DNA of 33,821 nucleotides from an uncultured Alistipes sp. Its GTDB lineage: Bacteria > Bacteroidota > Bacteroidia > Bacteroidales > Rikenellaceae. The DNA is taken from positions 1 through 33,821 of the forward strand of contig URBJ01000015.1 of NCBI GenBank assembly GCA_900546005.1, in the 5' to 3' direction. Numbering within the stretch: position 1 is the stretch's first letter; every line of letters starts with the position of its first letter. Position numbers and translations under genes: made by a program. The notes beneath the pieces were generated by a model. The model saw only the letters and a program-made list of their open reading frames with translations, was not told the origin of the DNA and did no database searches. Below, piece by piece: positions 24,976 to 32,448 of this stretch.

Positions 24976-25854
24976 ATGAAAAAAACGTTGAAAATAGTCG
25001 TTCTGGCTAAACAGGTTCCCGATACGCGGAACGTGGGCAAAGACGCGATGAAGGCCGACGGTACGGTGAATCGTGCAGCCCTGCCTGCGATCTTCAATCC
25101 CGAAGACCTGAATGCACTGGAACAGGCTCTTGTCCTGAAAGACATGTTTCCCGGAAGCCGGATCGATCTGCTCACGATGGGTCCCGGACGTGCGGCCGAG
25201 ATTATCCGCGAAGGAATGTTTCGCGGAGCCGACGGCGGTGTGTTGCTGACCGACCGGAAATTTGCGGGTTCCGATACGCTGGCTACCTCTTATGCCCTGT
25301 CGCGTGCGGTAGCCAAACTGAATCCCGATATCATCATCGCAGGGCGTCAGGCCATCGATGGCGATACGGCTCAGGTAGGTCCTCAGGTGGCTGAAAAGCT
25401 GAACCTGCCGCAGGTGACCTACGCCGAGGAGATTGTAGGCTTCGAAGGGGATGAGCTCATCATCCGTCGCAGACTCGAACACGGTGTGGAGACCGTAGCC
25501 TGCCCGCTGCCTTTGGTGGTAACCGTCAACGGGACCGCACCCGATTGCCGTCCGCGCAATGCTAAGCTGGTCATGAAGTACAAACATGCCATTACACCCA
25601 GTGAATGCCAGCAGGACGAGGTGAGCTGTTATGCTGACTTGCGGACGAACCGCCCCTATCTGAATATTACCGAATGGAACGTTTCCGATGTGGATGCCGA
25701 CGATCAGCAACTCGGCCTCAGCGGATCGCCAACGAAAGTCAAAAAGATCGAGAACGTAGTGTTCGCAGCCAAAGAGGCGAAACGGTTGACCGGATCCGAT
25801 CGGGATATCGAGTCGTTGATTCAGGAGCTGATCGCCAGCCACACGTTAGGATAA
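24976..25854 (+). CDS. etfB: Electron transfer flavoprotein beta subunit
   Basis: Half of the FAD-containing ETF dimer that carries electrons to or from acyl-CoA dehydrogenases. The 292 residues include the N-terminal VLAKQVPDT (9-17), the NPED...EQAL block (about 47-56), LLTMGPGRAAEIIREG, and the nucleotide-binding GRQAIDGDTAQVGPQVAEKL. The KQVPDT start and NPxD block are features I recall from the electron-bifurcating group of EtfB rather than the mitochondrial-type group; that subgroup assignment is inference. The start ATG lies after the palindromic leader. etfA follows after 28 nt. Confidence 0.95.
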   Translation: MKKTLKIVVLAKQVPDTRNVGKDAMKADGTVNRAALPAIFNPEDLNALEQALVLKDMFPGSRIDLLTMGPGRAAEIIREGMFRGADGGVLLTDRKFAGSDTLATSYALSRAVAKLNPDIIIAGRQAIDGDTAQVGPQVAEKLNLPQVTYAEEIVGFEGDELIIRRRLEHGVETVACPLPLVVTVNGTAPDCRPRNAKLVMKYKHAITPSECQQDEVSCYADLRTNRPYLNITEWNVSDVDADDQQLGLSGSPTKVKKIENVVFAAKEAKRLTGSDRDIESLIQELIASHTLG

Positions 25855-25882
25855 TTCGAAACCAAATCTAAAACGCATATTG

Positions 25883-26902
25883 ATGAACAACATATTTGTA
25901 TATTGCGAAAACGAAGAAGGGAAGGTGGCTGATGTGTCGCTGGAACTGCTGACCAAAGGCCGTGTTTTGGCCGATACGCTGGGATGCGAACTCGAGGCCC
26001 TCGTATTGGGACACAACCTGGCCGGTGTCGAAAAAGAGTTGGCCGAGTATGGAGCCGACCGCATTCATATTGCCGACTGTGCCTGTCTGGCTCCTTACAG
26101 AACGTTGCCCCATGCAGCGGTAGTGTGCGGAATATTCAAGGAAGAGCAGCCTCAGATCGCATTGTTCGGAGCCTCTCCCGTCGGACGTGACTTGGGACCG
26201 CGGGTCTCTTCTGCATTGCACAGCGGTTTGACAGCCGATTGTACGAGCCTTGAGATCGGTTCTCATACCGATGTGAAGACGGGTAAAGAGTATCAGAATC
26301 TGCTCTATCAGATTCGTCCGGCCTTCGGAGGAAACATCATCGCTACGATCATCAATCCGGATCACCGTCCTCAGATGGCAACGGTCCGCGAAGGGGTGAT
26401 GAAAAAAGAGAAGGCCAAAACACCCGGGAAAGGTGTTGTTGTGCAGGTAGACGCCAACAAGTATTTGAAGGACAGTGATTTTGTTGTGCGGATTATCGAC
26501 CGTCAGATCGAAAAACGGAAAATCAACATCAAAAATGCTTCGGTAATTGTGGCCGGAGGTTACGGAATGGGCTCGAAAGAGAATTTCCAGCTGCTGTTCG
26601 ATCTGGCTGACGTGTTGGGAGCGGAAGTCGGTGCTTCGCGTGCTGCGGTGGATGCAGGTATGGCCGATCATGCCCGTCAGGTGGGACAGACCGGTGTTAC
26701 GGTGCGTCCGAAACTCTATATCGCGTGCGGTATCTCCGGACAGATTCAGCATACGGCCGGTATGGATCAGTCTGCCATGATCATCTCGATCAACAGCGAC
26801 CCCGAGGCTCCGATCAACAAGATTGCGGATTATGCCATCGTGGGCGATGCCATGGAGATCATCCCTAAGATGATTAAATATTACAAGCAAAACAGTAAAT
26901 AG
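25883..26902 (+). CDS. etfA: Electron transfer flavoprotein alpha subunit
   Basis: The 339-residue partner of EtfB. The N-terminal half has an ETF nucleotide fold (FVYCENEEGKVADVSLELL). The C-terminal FAD domain is clear: VIVAGGYGMGSKENF, GASRAAVDAGMA, RQVGQTGVTVRPKLYIACG, ISGQIQHTAGM and NSDPEAPI. An in-frame TTG precedes the ATG at 25883; the ATG is used. No extra N-terminal ferredoxin domain is present. It is followed after only 4 nt by a small membrane-protein gene, not directly by the dehydrogenase. Confidence 0.95.
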   Translation: MNNIFVYCENEEGKVADVSLELLTKGRVLADTLGCELEALVLGHNLAGVEKELAEYGADRIHIADCACLAPYRTLPHAAVVCGIFKEEQPQIALFGASPVGRDLGPRVSSALHSGLTADCTSLEIGSHTDVKTGKEYQNLLYQIRPAFGGNIIATIINPDHRPQMATVREGVMKKEKAKTPGKGVVVQVDANKYLKDSDFVVRIIDRQIEKRKINIKNASVIVAGGYGMGSKENFQLLFDLADVLGAEVGASRAAVDAGMADHARQVGQTGVTVRPKLYIACGISGQIQHTAGMDQSAMIISINSDPEAPINKIADYAIVGDAMEIIPKMIKYYKQNSK

Positions 26903-26906
26903 ACGG

Positions 26907-27440
26907 ATGACGATTCGGTTCGATATGCAGCTCGCCGATACGTTGGCTTGCGTGAAACACTACCTGAAGAGTGATAAGGGTGCCCGAAAGGCCATGTTGT
27001 GGTATCGGGTGCTGGTTCCTCTGATCTGGGCCATTCTGTTGATCCCTGACGTGGCTCAGGGACGGATGAATGTCGCGATTGTGGTAGTCGGCGTGGTGAC
27101 TTCGGTCGTATGGTGGTTTGCAGCTCCGGCGCTTTATCTCCGTTTGGTGCTCCGGCAGGCGAAAAAAGCCTACGGAAAACCCGAAAATGAAAAGTTGTTC
27201 GGAAATGTCGAGATGACGCTCGATGAGAGCGAAGTCAGGGTGAAAAAGTCCGATCGGGAGGCGGTCAGCCTTTGGTCGAACATCTCGAAAGCTGCGAAAA
27301 ATGCGGATTATATCTTTCTCCACCTCTCGAATGTCTCGATGATCGCTATTCCCCGACGCGATCTCTCCGAACAGGAGTGGCGCGATGTCGAGGAGATCGT
27401 GAAAAAGCAGGTTCCCGATTTTCAGGTCGCCGAGAATTGA
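26907..27440 (+). CDS. YcxB-like membrane protein, function unknown
   Basis: A 177-residue protein with two adjacent membrane helices (about 34-50 and 55-80), then a soluble C-terminal domain. The C-terminal pattern (VSLWSNISKAAKNADYIFL, then AIPRRDLSEQEW) matches the YcxB-like fold as I recall it, where a short beta domain ends in IPKR-like residues. Function of the family is unknown. It starts 4 nt after etfA and ends 41 nt before the acyl-CoA dehydrogenase gene, so it is tightly inside the operon. It might anchor the ETF/dehydrogenase at the membrane, but that is speculation from position only. Confidence 0.75.
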   Translation: MTIRFDMQLADTLACVKHYLKSDKGARKAMLWYRVLVPLIWAILLIPDVAQGRMNVAIVVVGVVTSVVWWFAAPALYLRLVLRQAKKAYGKPENEKLFGNVEMTLDESEVRVKKSDREAVSLWSNISKAAKNADYIFLHLSNVSMIAIPRRDLSEQEWRDVEEIVKKQVPDFQVAEN

Positions 27441-27481
27441 ACCGAAAAGTGTACAGATGCAAATTAAAAAATAGAAACGAT

Positions 27482-29194
27482 ATGGCTAATTTCTTTTTAG
27501 ACAACAAGGATCTCCAGTACCACATGAATCATCCGTTGATGAAGAAGATTGTGGAGCTCAAGGAGAAAGGCTTTGCCGATAAGGATAAGTACGACTATGC
27601 TCCGGTAGACTTCGAGGATGCGCAGGACAGCTATCGTCGGGTGATGGAGATCATCGGCGAGATTTGCGGCGACATCGTGGCACCGAATGCCGAAGGGGTA
27701 GACCACGAAGGACCGAAAGTGGTAGACAACCACGTGGTCTATGCACCCGGAACAGCACAGAACATCGAAGTAATGGCTAAGGCCGGACTCTTTGGATTGA
27801 CTCTGCCCCGGAAATACGGTGGATTGAACTTCCCGCTGCTCTATTTCGTGATGGCCAATGAGATGGTCGCTCGTGCAGATGCCGGTTTCGAGAATATCTG
27901 GGGCTTGCAGGACTGTGCCGAAACCTTGAACGAGTTTGCTTCGGAAGAGCAAAAAGAGAAGTATCTGACGCGGGTGTGCCAGGGAGAGACCTGTGCGATG
28001 GATCTGACCGAGCCGGATGCCGGTAGCGATTTGCAGGCCGTTATGCTCAAAGCCCACTGGGACGAGGCTCGCGGAACGTGGCTGCTCAACGGTGTGAAAC
28101 GGTTTATTACCAATGGTGACGGACATATTTCGTTGGTTCTGGCCCGTTCGGAAGAGGGTACGACCGATGCGCGTGGTCTGTCGATGTTCATATACGACCG
28201 GAACAATATGGCGGTTAAGGTGCGTCGTATCGAGAATAAATTGGGAATCAAGGGTTCGCCTACCTGCGAACTGGTGTTTACCGATGCTCCGGCCGAATTG
28301 GTCGGCGACCGCAAGATGGGTCTGATCAAATATGTCATGTCGTTGATGAACGCTGCCCGTTTGGGAATCGGCGCTCAGTCGACCGGACTTTCTGAGGCAG
28401 CCTATCGCGAAGCGCTCAAATATGCAAAAGAGAGACAGCAGTTCGGAAAGCCGATTATCGAATTCCCGGCCGTTAAGGAGCTGCTCTCGAACATGAAAGC
28501 CAAACTGCAAGGTTCGCGGGCCCTGCTCTATGAAACGACCCGTTTCGTAGAGATCTATAAGGATTACACTCATTTGAGCCACGACCGGAAACTCGAACCG
28601 GCGGAACGTGCCGAGATGAAGGCGTACACCCGTTTGGCCGATGCCTTCACGCCGATGTTGAAACTGATGGCTAGCGAGTATTGCAACGAACTGGCCTACG
28701 ATGCGATTCAGGTCTTCGGAGGATCGGGTTACATGAAGGATTATCCGGTAGAGCGTCTCTATCGGGATGCGCGGATCACGAACATCTATGAGGGAACCTC
28801 ACAGTTGCAGGTCGTTGCGGCGATCCGTCACGTGACCACCGGAACCTATCTTAACCAGATCAAGGAGTATGAAGCGCAAGAGTACGAACAGTCGCACCTG
28901 AAAGATCGTCTGGTTGTATTGCGCGAGACTTATGAAAAGTGTGTCGCAAAGGTTACGGCAACCGAAAACAACGAGTTCGTCGACTTCCATGCACGCCGTA
29001 TGGTAGAGATGGCCGCTCATATCGTGATCAGCTATTTGTTGATGCGTCAGGCAGGAGAGGTTGAGGACTATCGTGCTTCGGCTGAGCTCTACGTGAAATA
29101 TGCTGAGATGCAGGTGGCTGCCGCTGCCCGGTATATCGAACAGTCTACTCCGGCTGATCTGGAGCTGATCTCCGACGTAGCGAACGAAGCATAG
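27482..29194 (+). CDS. Acyl-CoA dehydrogenase (long form with C-terminal domain)
   Basis: FAD enzyme interconverting acyl-CoA and enoyl-CoA, passing electrons to ETF. The 570 residues exceed the classic ~380: the usual fold spans about 45-450, and about 450-570 form the extra C-terminal domain found in many bacterial long forms. Seen: CAMDLTEPDAGSDLQA (171-186), ITNGDGHISLV (209-219), GIKGSPTCEL, ERQQFGKPI, IQVFGGSGYMKDYPVERLYR (409-428) and the base Glu437 in IYEGTSQLQ. The open frame reaches back to 27272 over the previous gene; the ATG at 27482 gives the normal N-terminus. Short-chain substrates such as butyryl-CoA are likely but unproven. Confidence 0.93.
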   Translation: MANFFLDNKDLQYHMNHPLMKKIVELKEKGFADKDKYDYAPVDFEDAQDSYRRVMEIIGEICGDIVAPNAEGVDHEGPKVVDNHVVYAPGTAQNIEVMAKAGLFGLTLPRKYGGLNFPLLYFVMANEMVARADAGFENIWGLQDCAETLNEFASEEQKEKYLTRVCQGETCAMDLTEPDAGSDLQAVMLKAHWDEARGTWLLNGVKRFITNGDGHISLVLARSEEGTTDARGLSMFIYDRNNMAVKVRRIENKLGIKGSPTCELVFTDAPAELVGDRKMGLIKYVMSLMNAARLGIGAQSTGLSEAAYREALKYAKERQQFGKPIIEFPAVKELLSNMKAKLQGSRALLYETTRFVEIYKDYTHLSHDRKLEPAERAEMKAYTRLADAFTPMLKLMASEYCNELAYDAIQVFGGSGYMKDYPVERLYRDARITNIYEGTSQLQVVAAIRHVTTGTYLNQIKEYEAQEYEQSHLKDRLVVLRETYEKCVAKVTATENNEFVDFHARRMVEMAAHIVISYLLMRQAGEVEDYRASAELYVKYAEMQVAAAARYIEQSTPADLELISDVANEA

Positions 29195-29210
29195 ATATTC
29201 TTGAAAGCAG

Positions 29211-29267
29211 GAAGAGACGGAGGCGCAGGGCGAGTGAACCCCTCCTCCGTTTCTTCTTCTGTTTTTG
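29211..29267 (+). terminator. Terminator of the etf-acd operon
   Basis: ACGGAGG (29217-29223) pairs with CCTCCGT (29244-29250), extended by GAAGAG/TTCTTC-type pairing, followed by T-rich sequence (TTCTTCTTCTGTTTTT). It lies about 20 nt after the dehydrogenase stop. Confidence 0.75.
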
Positions 29268-29299
29268 ACAGCAGACGTTTCGAATATGCGAATTATTAT

Positions 29300-29307
29300 T
29301 AACTTTG
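29300..29307 (+). promoter_or_regulatory. Promoter (-7 element) of the beta-barrel/lipoprotein genes
   Basis: TAACTTTG matches TANNTTTG and lies 42 nt before the ATG at 29350. TTTC near 29278 may act as a weak -33. It excludes the in-frame upstream start at 29305. Confidence 0.55.
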
Positions 29308-29349
29308 TTTTGGCTATATTCGCGGAGTTGTAGTTTTCATTGCGTAGAT

Positions 29350-29799
29350 ATGAGAAAAAAAGGTTTTATTTTATTATTCATCCTTGTGATCGCCGCCTTT
29401 TCGCAAGGCAAGGCCCAGAACTATAACTGGGCGGTCGGTGTGCGGGGTGGTGTGACGGCTTCGGGTATTACGGTTCGCCACAATTTCGATCCGTCCAACT
29501 CGATCGAGGCCATCATCGATTTCGCTCAGGGATTCAATCTGTATGCGCTTTACGAACGGAATATACCGGTTATTCAGGAGGGCTTTAACTTCTACTACGG
29601 TGCGGGTGCCAACATCGGAGCGTGGGGACATCGCCACAGCGAGTTTGCGTTCGGTATCGATGGTGTGATCGGTCTCGAGTACAAGATTCCCTCGATCCCT
29701 CTGGCTTTCTCCTTGGACTACAAGCCCAATCTCAATCTGATTGAAAAAACAAAATTTCATGCGCTCGATTTCGGATTGGGGGTGAAGGTGACCTTTTGA
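29350..29799 (+). CDS. Small outer-membrane beta-barrel protein
   Basis: A 149-residue exported protein. Signal peptide about 1-23 (ILLFILVIAAFSQGKAQ). The remainder has alternating beta-strand patterns with Gly and aromatic residues (YNWAVGVRGGV, FNFYYGAGANIGAWG, LEYKIPSIPLAFSLDYKPNL) and a C-terminal strand ending in Phe (LGVKVTF), typical of an 8-stranded outer-membrane barrel. Role unknown. It probably shares a transcript with the lipoprotein gene 46 nt downstream. Confidence 0.82.
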   Translation: MRKKGFILLFILVIAAFSQGKAQNYNWAVGVRGGVTASGITVRHNFDPSNSIEAIIDFAQGFNLYALYERNIPVIQEGFNFYYGAGANIGAWGHRHSEFAFGIDGVIGLEYKIPSIPLAFSLDYKPNLNLIEKTKFHALDFGLGVKVTF

Positions 29800-29845
29800 T
29801 CGGAGATCGGGAAAACGGGTGTAAAAATCTTTTAAATTTATCGTT

Positions 29846-30730
29846 ATGAAAAAGTATCTAATACTCTTCGTTATGTTGGTCTCGCTGTTCGGGTGTGTCA
29901 ACAATCAGGGGACGAGTCGCGAGCAGATGCAACAGAAGAATGATTCGCTGAATGTCGTGATCTCGCAAAAGGATTCGATAATCGACGATATTTTTGTTTC
30001 GCTGAATGCCGTTGCCGAGAATCTGAATACGATCAAAACACGGGAGAATCTCATCAATAAGAATATGACCGAGGGAGAAATGCCCAAGAGCACTACGACG
30101 CAGATCAGTGAAGATATCGAAGCGATCAACACGCTTTTGCTCCAGAATCGGGAGACGATCGCACGGCTCGAACAGAATGCCGAGCTGTTGCGTAAGGCGA
30201 ATGTGAAGATCGGGAGTCTGGAAAAACTGATCGCTCAGATGACCACCCAGATCGAGTCGCAGGATCAGGAGATCAAGGTGTTGAAACAGAATCTGGCCGA
30301 CAAGAACGTTCAAGTGCAGACGTTGACCGAGGAGGTTACGGGATTGAATACGCAGGTTACCGAACTCTCGACGGAGAAGGCTTCGCTCGAAGGGGAGATC
30401 AAGAACCGGGATAATATCCTCAATACGGGATATTACATCATCGGATCGGAAAAGGAGCTGCTGTCCAAGGAGATCGTCTACAAGAGCGGATTTATCGGAC
30501 GGACCCTGAAGATCAATGAAAACCGTAGTCTCGACAGCTTTACTCAGGTCGATATCCGCAACTTGGATCACGTGATGATCGGACAGAAGAAAGCAACATT
30601 GGTCAGCTCGCATCCGGCTGAATCCTATGAGTTTGTCATGGCGGATGACGGTACTTTCGAATCGTTGCAGATCAAGGACAAGAACAAGTTCTGGGAGTAT
30701 TCGAAGGTGATGGTTATCAGTTATAAATAG
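29846..30730 (+). CDS. Coiled-coil lipoprotein, Cbp1-like adhesin family
   Basis: A 294-residue lipoprotein: signal ends in the lipobox SLFGC with lipidated Cys17. Residues about 25-195 are a long coiled coil rich in Gln, Glu, Asn, Lys and Leu (QQKNDSL..., LRKANVKIGSLEKLIAQM, VQTLTEEVTGLNTQVTEL). A globular C-terminal part (about 196-294) contains TGYYIIGSEKELLSKEIV, HPAESYEF and KFWEYSKVMVISYK. This layout resembles the Bacteroidota Cbp1 collagen-binding lipoprotein family; that match is from memory, and collagen binding is not shown here. It ends before the rpmE2 promoter. Confidence 0.75.
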   Translation: MKKYLILFVMLVSLFGCVNNQGTSREQMQQKNDSLNVVISQKDSIIDDIFVSLNAVAENLNTIKTRENLINKNMTEGEMPKSTTTQISEDIEAINTLLLQNRETIARLEQNAELLRKANVKIGSLEKLIAQMTTQIESQDQEIKVLKQNLADKNVQVQTLTEEVTGLNTQVTELSTEKASLEGEIKNRDNILNTGYYIIGSEKELLSKEIVYKSGFIGRTLKINENRSLDSFTQVDIRNLDHVMIGQKKATLVSSHPAESYEFVMADDGTFESLQIKDKNKFWEYSKVMVISYK

Positions 30731-30802
30731 GCGCGAAATACCTCCATAAGGCGAGGAAAGGATCTGTTTCGGGCGATGCTCTCGAAAAATAGGGTATTTT
30801 AT

Positions 30803-30833
30803 TTTGCAAAACCGAATCTATTGATTACCTTTG
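30803..30833 (+). promoter_or_regulatory. Consensus promoter of rpmE2
   Basis: TTTG (30803-30806), 19-nt spacer, TACCTTTG (30826-30833): a full match to the Bacteroidota housekeeping promoter. Transcription would start near 30840, giving a leader of about 50 nt before the ATG at 30890. Confidence 0.85.
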
Positions 30834-30889
30834 CCTCCTAAACCGATCGAAAGATCAATTGTTGTATCAATAAATTAAACTTAAACATC

Positions 30890-31168
30890 ATGAAAAAGGG
30901 GATTCATCCTGAGAATTATCGTTTAGTGGCATTCAAGGATATGTCGAATGATCATGTGTTTTTGTGCAGGTCCGCCGTCCAGACCAAAGAGACCATCGAA
31001 GTAGACGGCGAAACCTATCCCGTGTATAAGATGGAAATTTCCAACACGTCTCACCCGTTCTATACCGGTAAGATGAAGTTGGTTGACACTGCCGGACGCG
31101 TCGATAAGTTTATGAGCCGTTATCAAAAACATTACGATAAGAAAAAAGCTGCTGCCGAGAAAAAATAA
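30890..31168 (+). CDS. rpmE2: 50S ribosomal protein L31 type B
   Basis: A 92-residue ribosomal protein. The sequence begins MKKGIHPENYRLVAFKD and has HPFYTGKMKLVDTAGRVDKF, matching L31. It lacks the zinc-binding CxxC residues of type A L31, having only one Cys, so it is the zinc-independent type B form; in many bacteria that form is used when zinc is scarce, but in Bacteroidota it is usually the main copy. A Lys/Ala/Glu tail ends the protein. It is a single-gene unit with a strong promoter and terminator. Confidence 0.96.
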   Translation: MKKGIHPENYRLVAFKDMSNDHVFLCRSAVQTKETIEVDGETYPVYKMEISNTSHPFYTGKMKLVDTAGRVDKFMSRYQKHYDKKKAAAEKK

Positions 31169-31245
31169 TCGGAGGGCGGATAACGAAGACTCTGGGGCCA
31201 GAGTTACTGATCGATTCAGTAGAGGCGCAGAGTTTGCAAGTTATG

Positions 31246-31277
31246 AGGGCTGTACGAAGGTACAGCCCTTCTTTTTT
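31246..31277 (+). terminator. Terminator of rpmE2
   Basis: AGGGCTGTAC (31246-31255), GAAG loop, GTACAGCCCT (31260-31269), then TCTTTTTT: a perfect 10-bp stem with a T tract, 78 nt after the stop. A smaller hairpin (ACTCTGG/CCAGAGT, 31189-31204) precedes it. Confidence 0.95.
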
Positions 31278-31340
31278 GGGAATGTGATTGCTGGAGAGAG
31301 GGAAAAAGTCAAGTAGAGGGTGCGAGAGGGGAGGTCGTAA

Positions 31341-31367
31341 AAAAGCCTCGAAGGACTCGAGGCTTTT
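31341..31367 (-). terminator. Terminator of the minus-strand lipoprotein gene (bidirectional)
   Basis: AAAAGCCTCGA (31341-31351), 5-nt loop, TCGAGGCTTTT (31357-31367): a perfect 11-bp stem. On the minus strand it runs into six Ts. It lies about 60 nt past the stop of the gene at 31428-32168 and also insulates it from rpmE2. Confidence 0.9.
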
Positions 31368-31427
31368 GTTATGAGAGACGAAACTCTTTTCGTGTGGCAA
31401 TGACACGAAGTTGGAATATGGTCCGAT

Positions 31428-32168
31428 TTATTGGTTCATGGCAACGGTGAAATCAAGGGTCGTATAGAAACTTCCCGACCGAAGATACAGGGTGTATATT
31501 CCGTATGGACCCGATTGGGAGTCGGGATAGTCCTTAAAAATGATCTTCAAGACGCCATTCTCTTGTCGGATCTCGAAGGAATCTGCATCTAATTCCAGAT
31601 AAGAGCTATACATCAATTCGGCATCCTGCGGAAGGTCGTATGTGCAGCTGTCGCCCCAGTTGTTGAGGTTGCCGATGACAGTGGTGCCGGGAGCGGGAAG
31701 TCTGTTGCTATTCGCATGTGCAATAATGTATTTTACCTGTGCTCCTGTTGTCGTGCTTTCCGATGTGATGGGAGCGACTACATAGGCTTTGTAGAACTCC
31801 GAACCGACGGAAATGGCCTGTTTCCCAGAAGGAAAATCCCGTAAGGAATTTTTGGCATATACGTAGTACATGTGGCCTTGCAGAACGGCGCTCTCCTGCG
31901 ACAGATTGTCTAAGGTCAGGGGGAAAGAGGCTCCGAGACCGTAGGTTTTCCCTTGATCGACAAGGTAACAGCTCTGTGTCTGGAAGTTGTTCGCCCGATT
32001 GATGAATAGATCCGAAGCGCCCAATAGGGTTTTGCCGTTATCCTCATTCATCATGTTCAGTGTGACGTTTCCTTCAGGGTCGGGTGCCTCATCGTTTTTA
32101 TCGCAACCGATAAAGGTTATCGAGCAGAATGCCAGTGTAAAAACGGCAAAAAATCTTTTCAGTTTCAT
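31428..32168 (-). CDS. Exported lipoprotein, function unknown (DUF5036-like)
   Basis: A 246-residue lipoprotein: signal (RFFAVFTLAFCSITFIGC) ends in lipobox FIGC with lipidated Cys22, followed by an acidic DKNDEAPDPEG stretch. Outer-membrane sorting is possible. The N-terminal domain motif TLNMMNEDNGKTLLG, then INRANNF, resembles the Bacteroidota family DUF5036; this is tentative. The C-terminal part is beta-rich (SFEIRQENGVLKIIFKD). It is a monocistron with its own promoter and terminator, oriented against its neighbours. No function can be assigned. Confidence 0.8.
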   Translation of the reverse strand: MKLKRFFAVFTLAFCSITFIGCDKNDEAPDPEGNVTLNMMNEDNGKTLLGASDLFINRANNFQTQSCYLVDQGKTYGLGASFPLTLDNLSQESAVLQGHMYYVYAKNSLRDFPSGKQAISVGSEFYKAYVVAPITSESTTTGAQVKYIIAHANSNRLPAPGTTVIGNLNNWGDSCTYDLPQDAELMYSSYLELDADSFEIRQENGVLKIIFKDYPDSQSGPYGIYTLYLRSGSFYTTLDFTVAMNQ

Positions 32169-32206
32169 AAATTCGTGTTTCGATTGGTGAATAACGTTCG
32201 AGGGTG

Positions 32207-32214
32207 CAAATATA
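32207..32214 (-). promoter_or_regulatory. Promoter (-7 element) of the minus-strand lipoprotein gene
   Basis: On the minus strand the sequence is TATATTTG, an exact TANNTTTG match, 38 nt before the ATG at 32168. The -33 region reads CTTT at the right spacing, a weak match. Confidence 0.55.
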
Positions 32215-32281
32215 GAATAAAAGAGATTTATCTAAAGAATGAATCAGAGGAGTTTGGTTGACGGTGGGTTGAGGGAAGAAT

Positions 32282-32323
32282 CGGCCGGACTGTAGATTGG
32301 GCTGAAATTGAGCCCAGTGGCCG
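32282..32323. other. Nested stem-loop in the divergent intergenic region
   Basis: TGGGCT (32298-32303) and AGCCCA (32311-32316) form an inner hairpin; CGGCC (32282-32286) and GGCCG (32319-32323) can close an outer stem. No T run follows on either strand, so a terminator is unlikely. The remaining 280-nt region between the two divergent genes shows only promoter elements. Confidence 0.35.
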
Positions 32324-32419
32324 TATGGAAAAATTTTAGCGATATGTGATGTTTGTTGAAGAAGGTGAAAACGAAGACTTTTTGTTGGGGTAATTCGCTG
32401 AATTGTACTATTTTTTCGT

Positions 32420-32427
32420 TATGTTTG
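32420..32427 (+). promoter_or_regulatory. Candidate promoter (-7 element) of the serine-hydrolase gene
   Basis: TATGTTTG matches TANNTTTG, 22 nt before the ATG at 32449. No clear -33 element. The short distance supports the ATG at 32449 over upstream in-frame starts. Confidence 0.4.
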
Positions 32428-32448
32428 AGGAAGATAACACGTTTGGTT

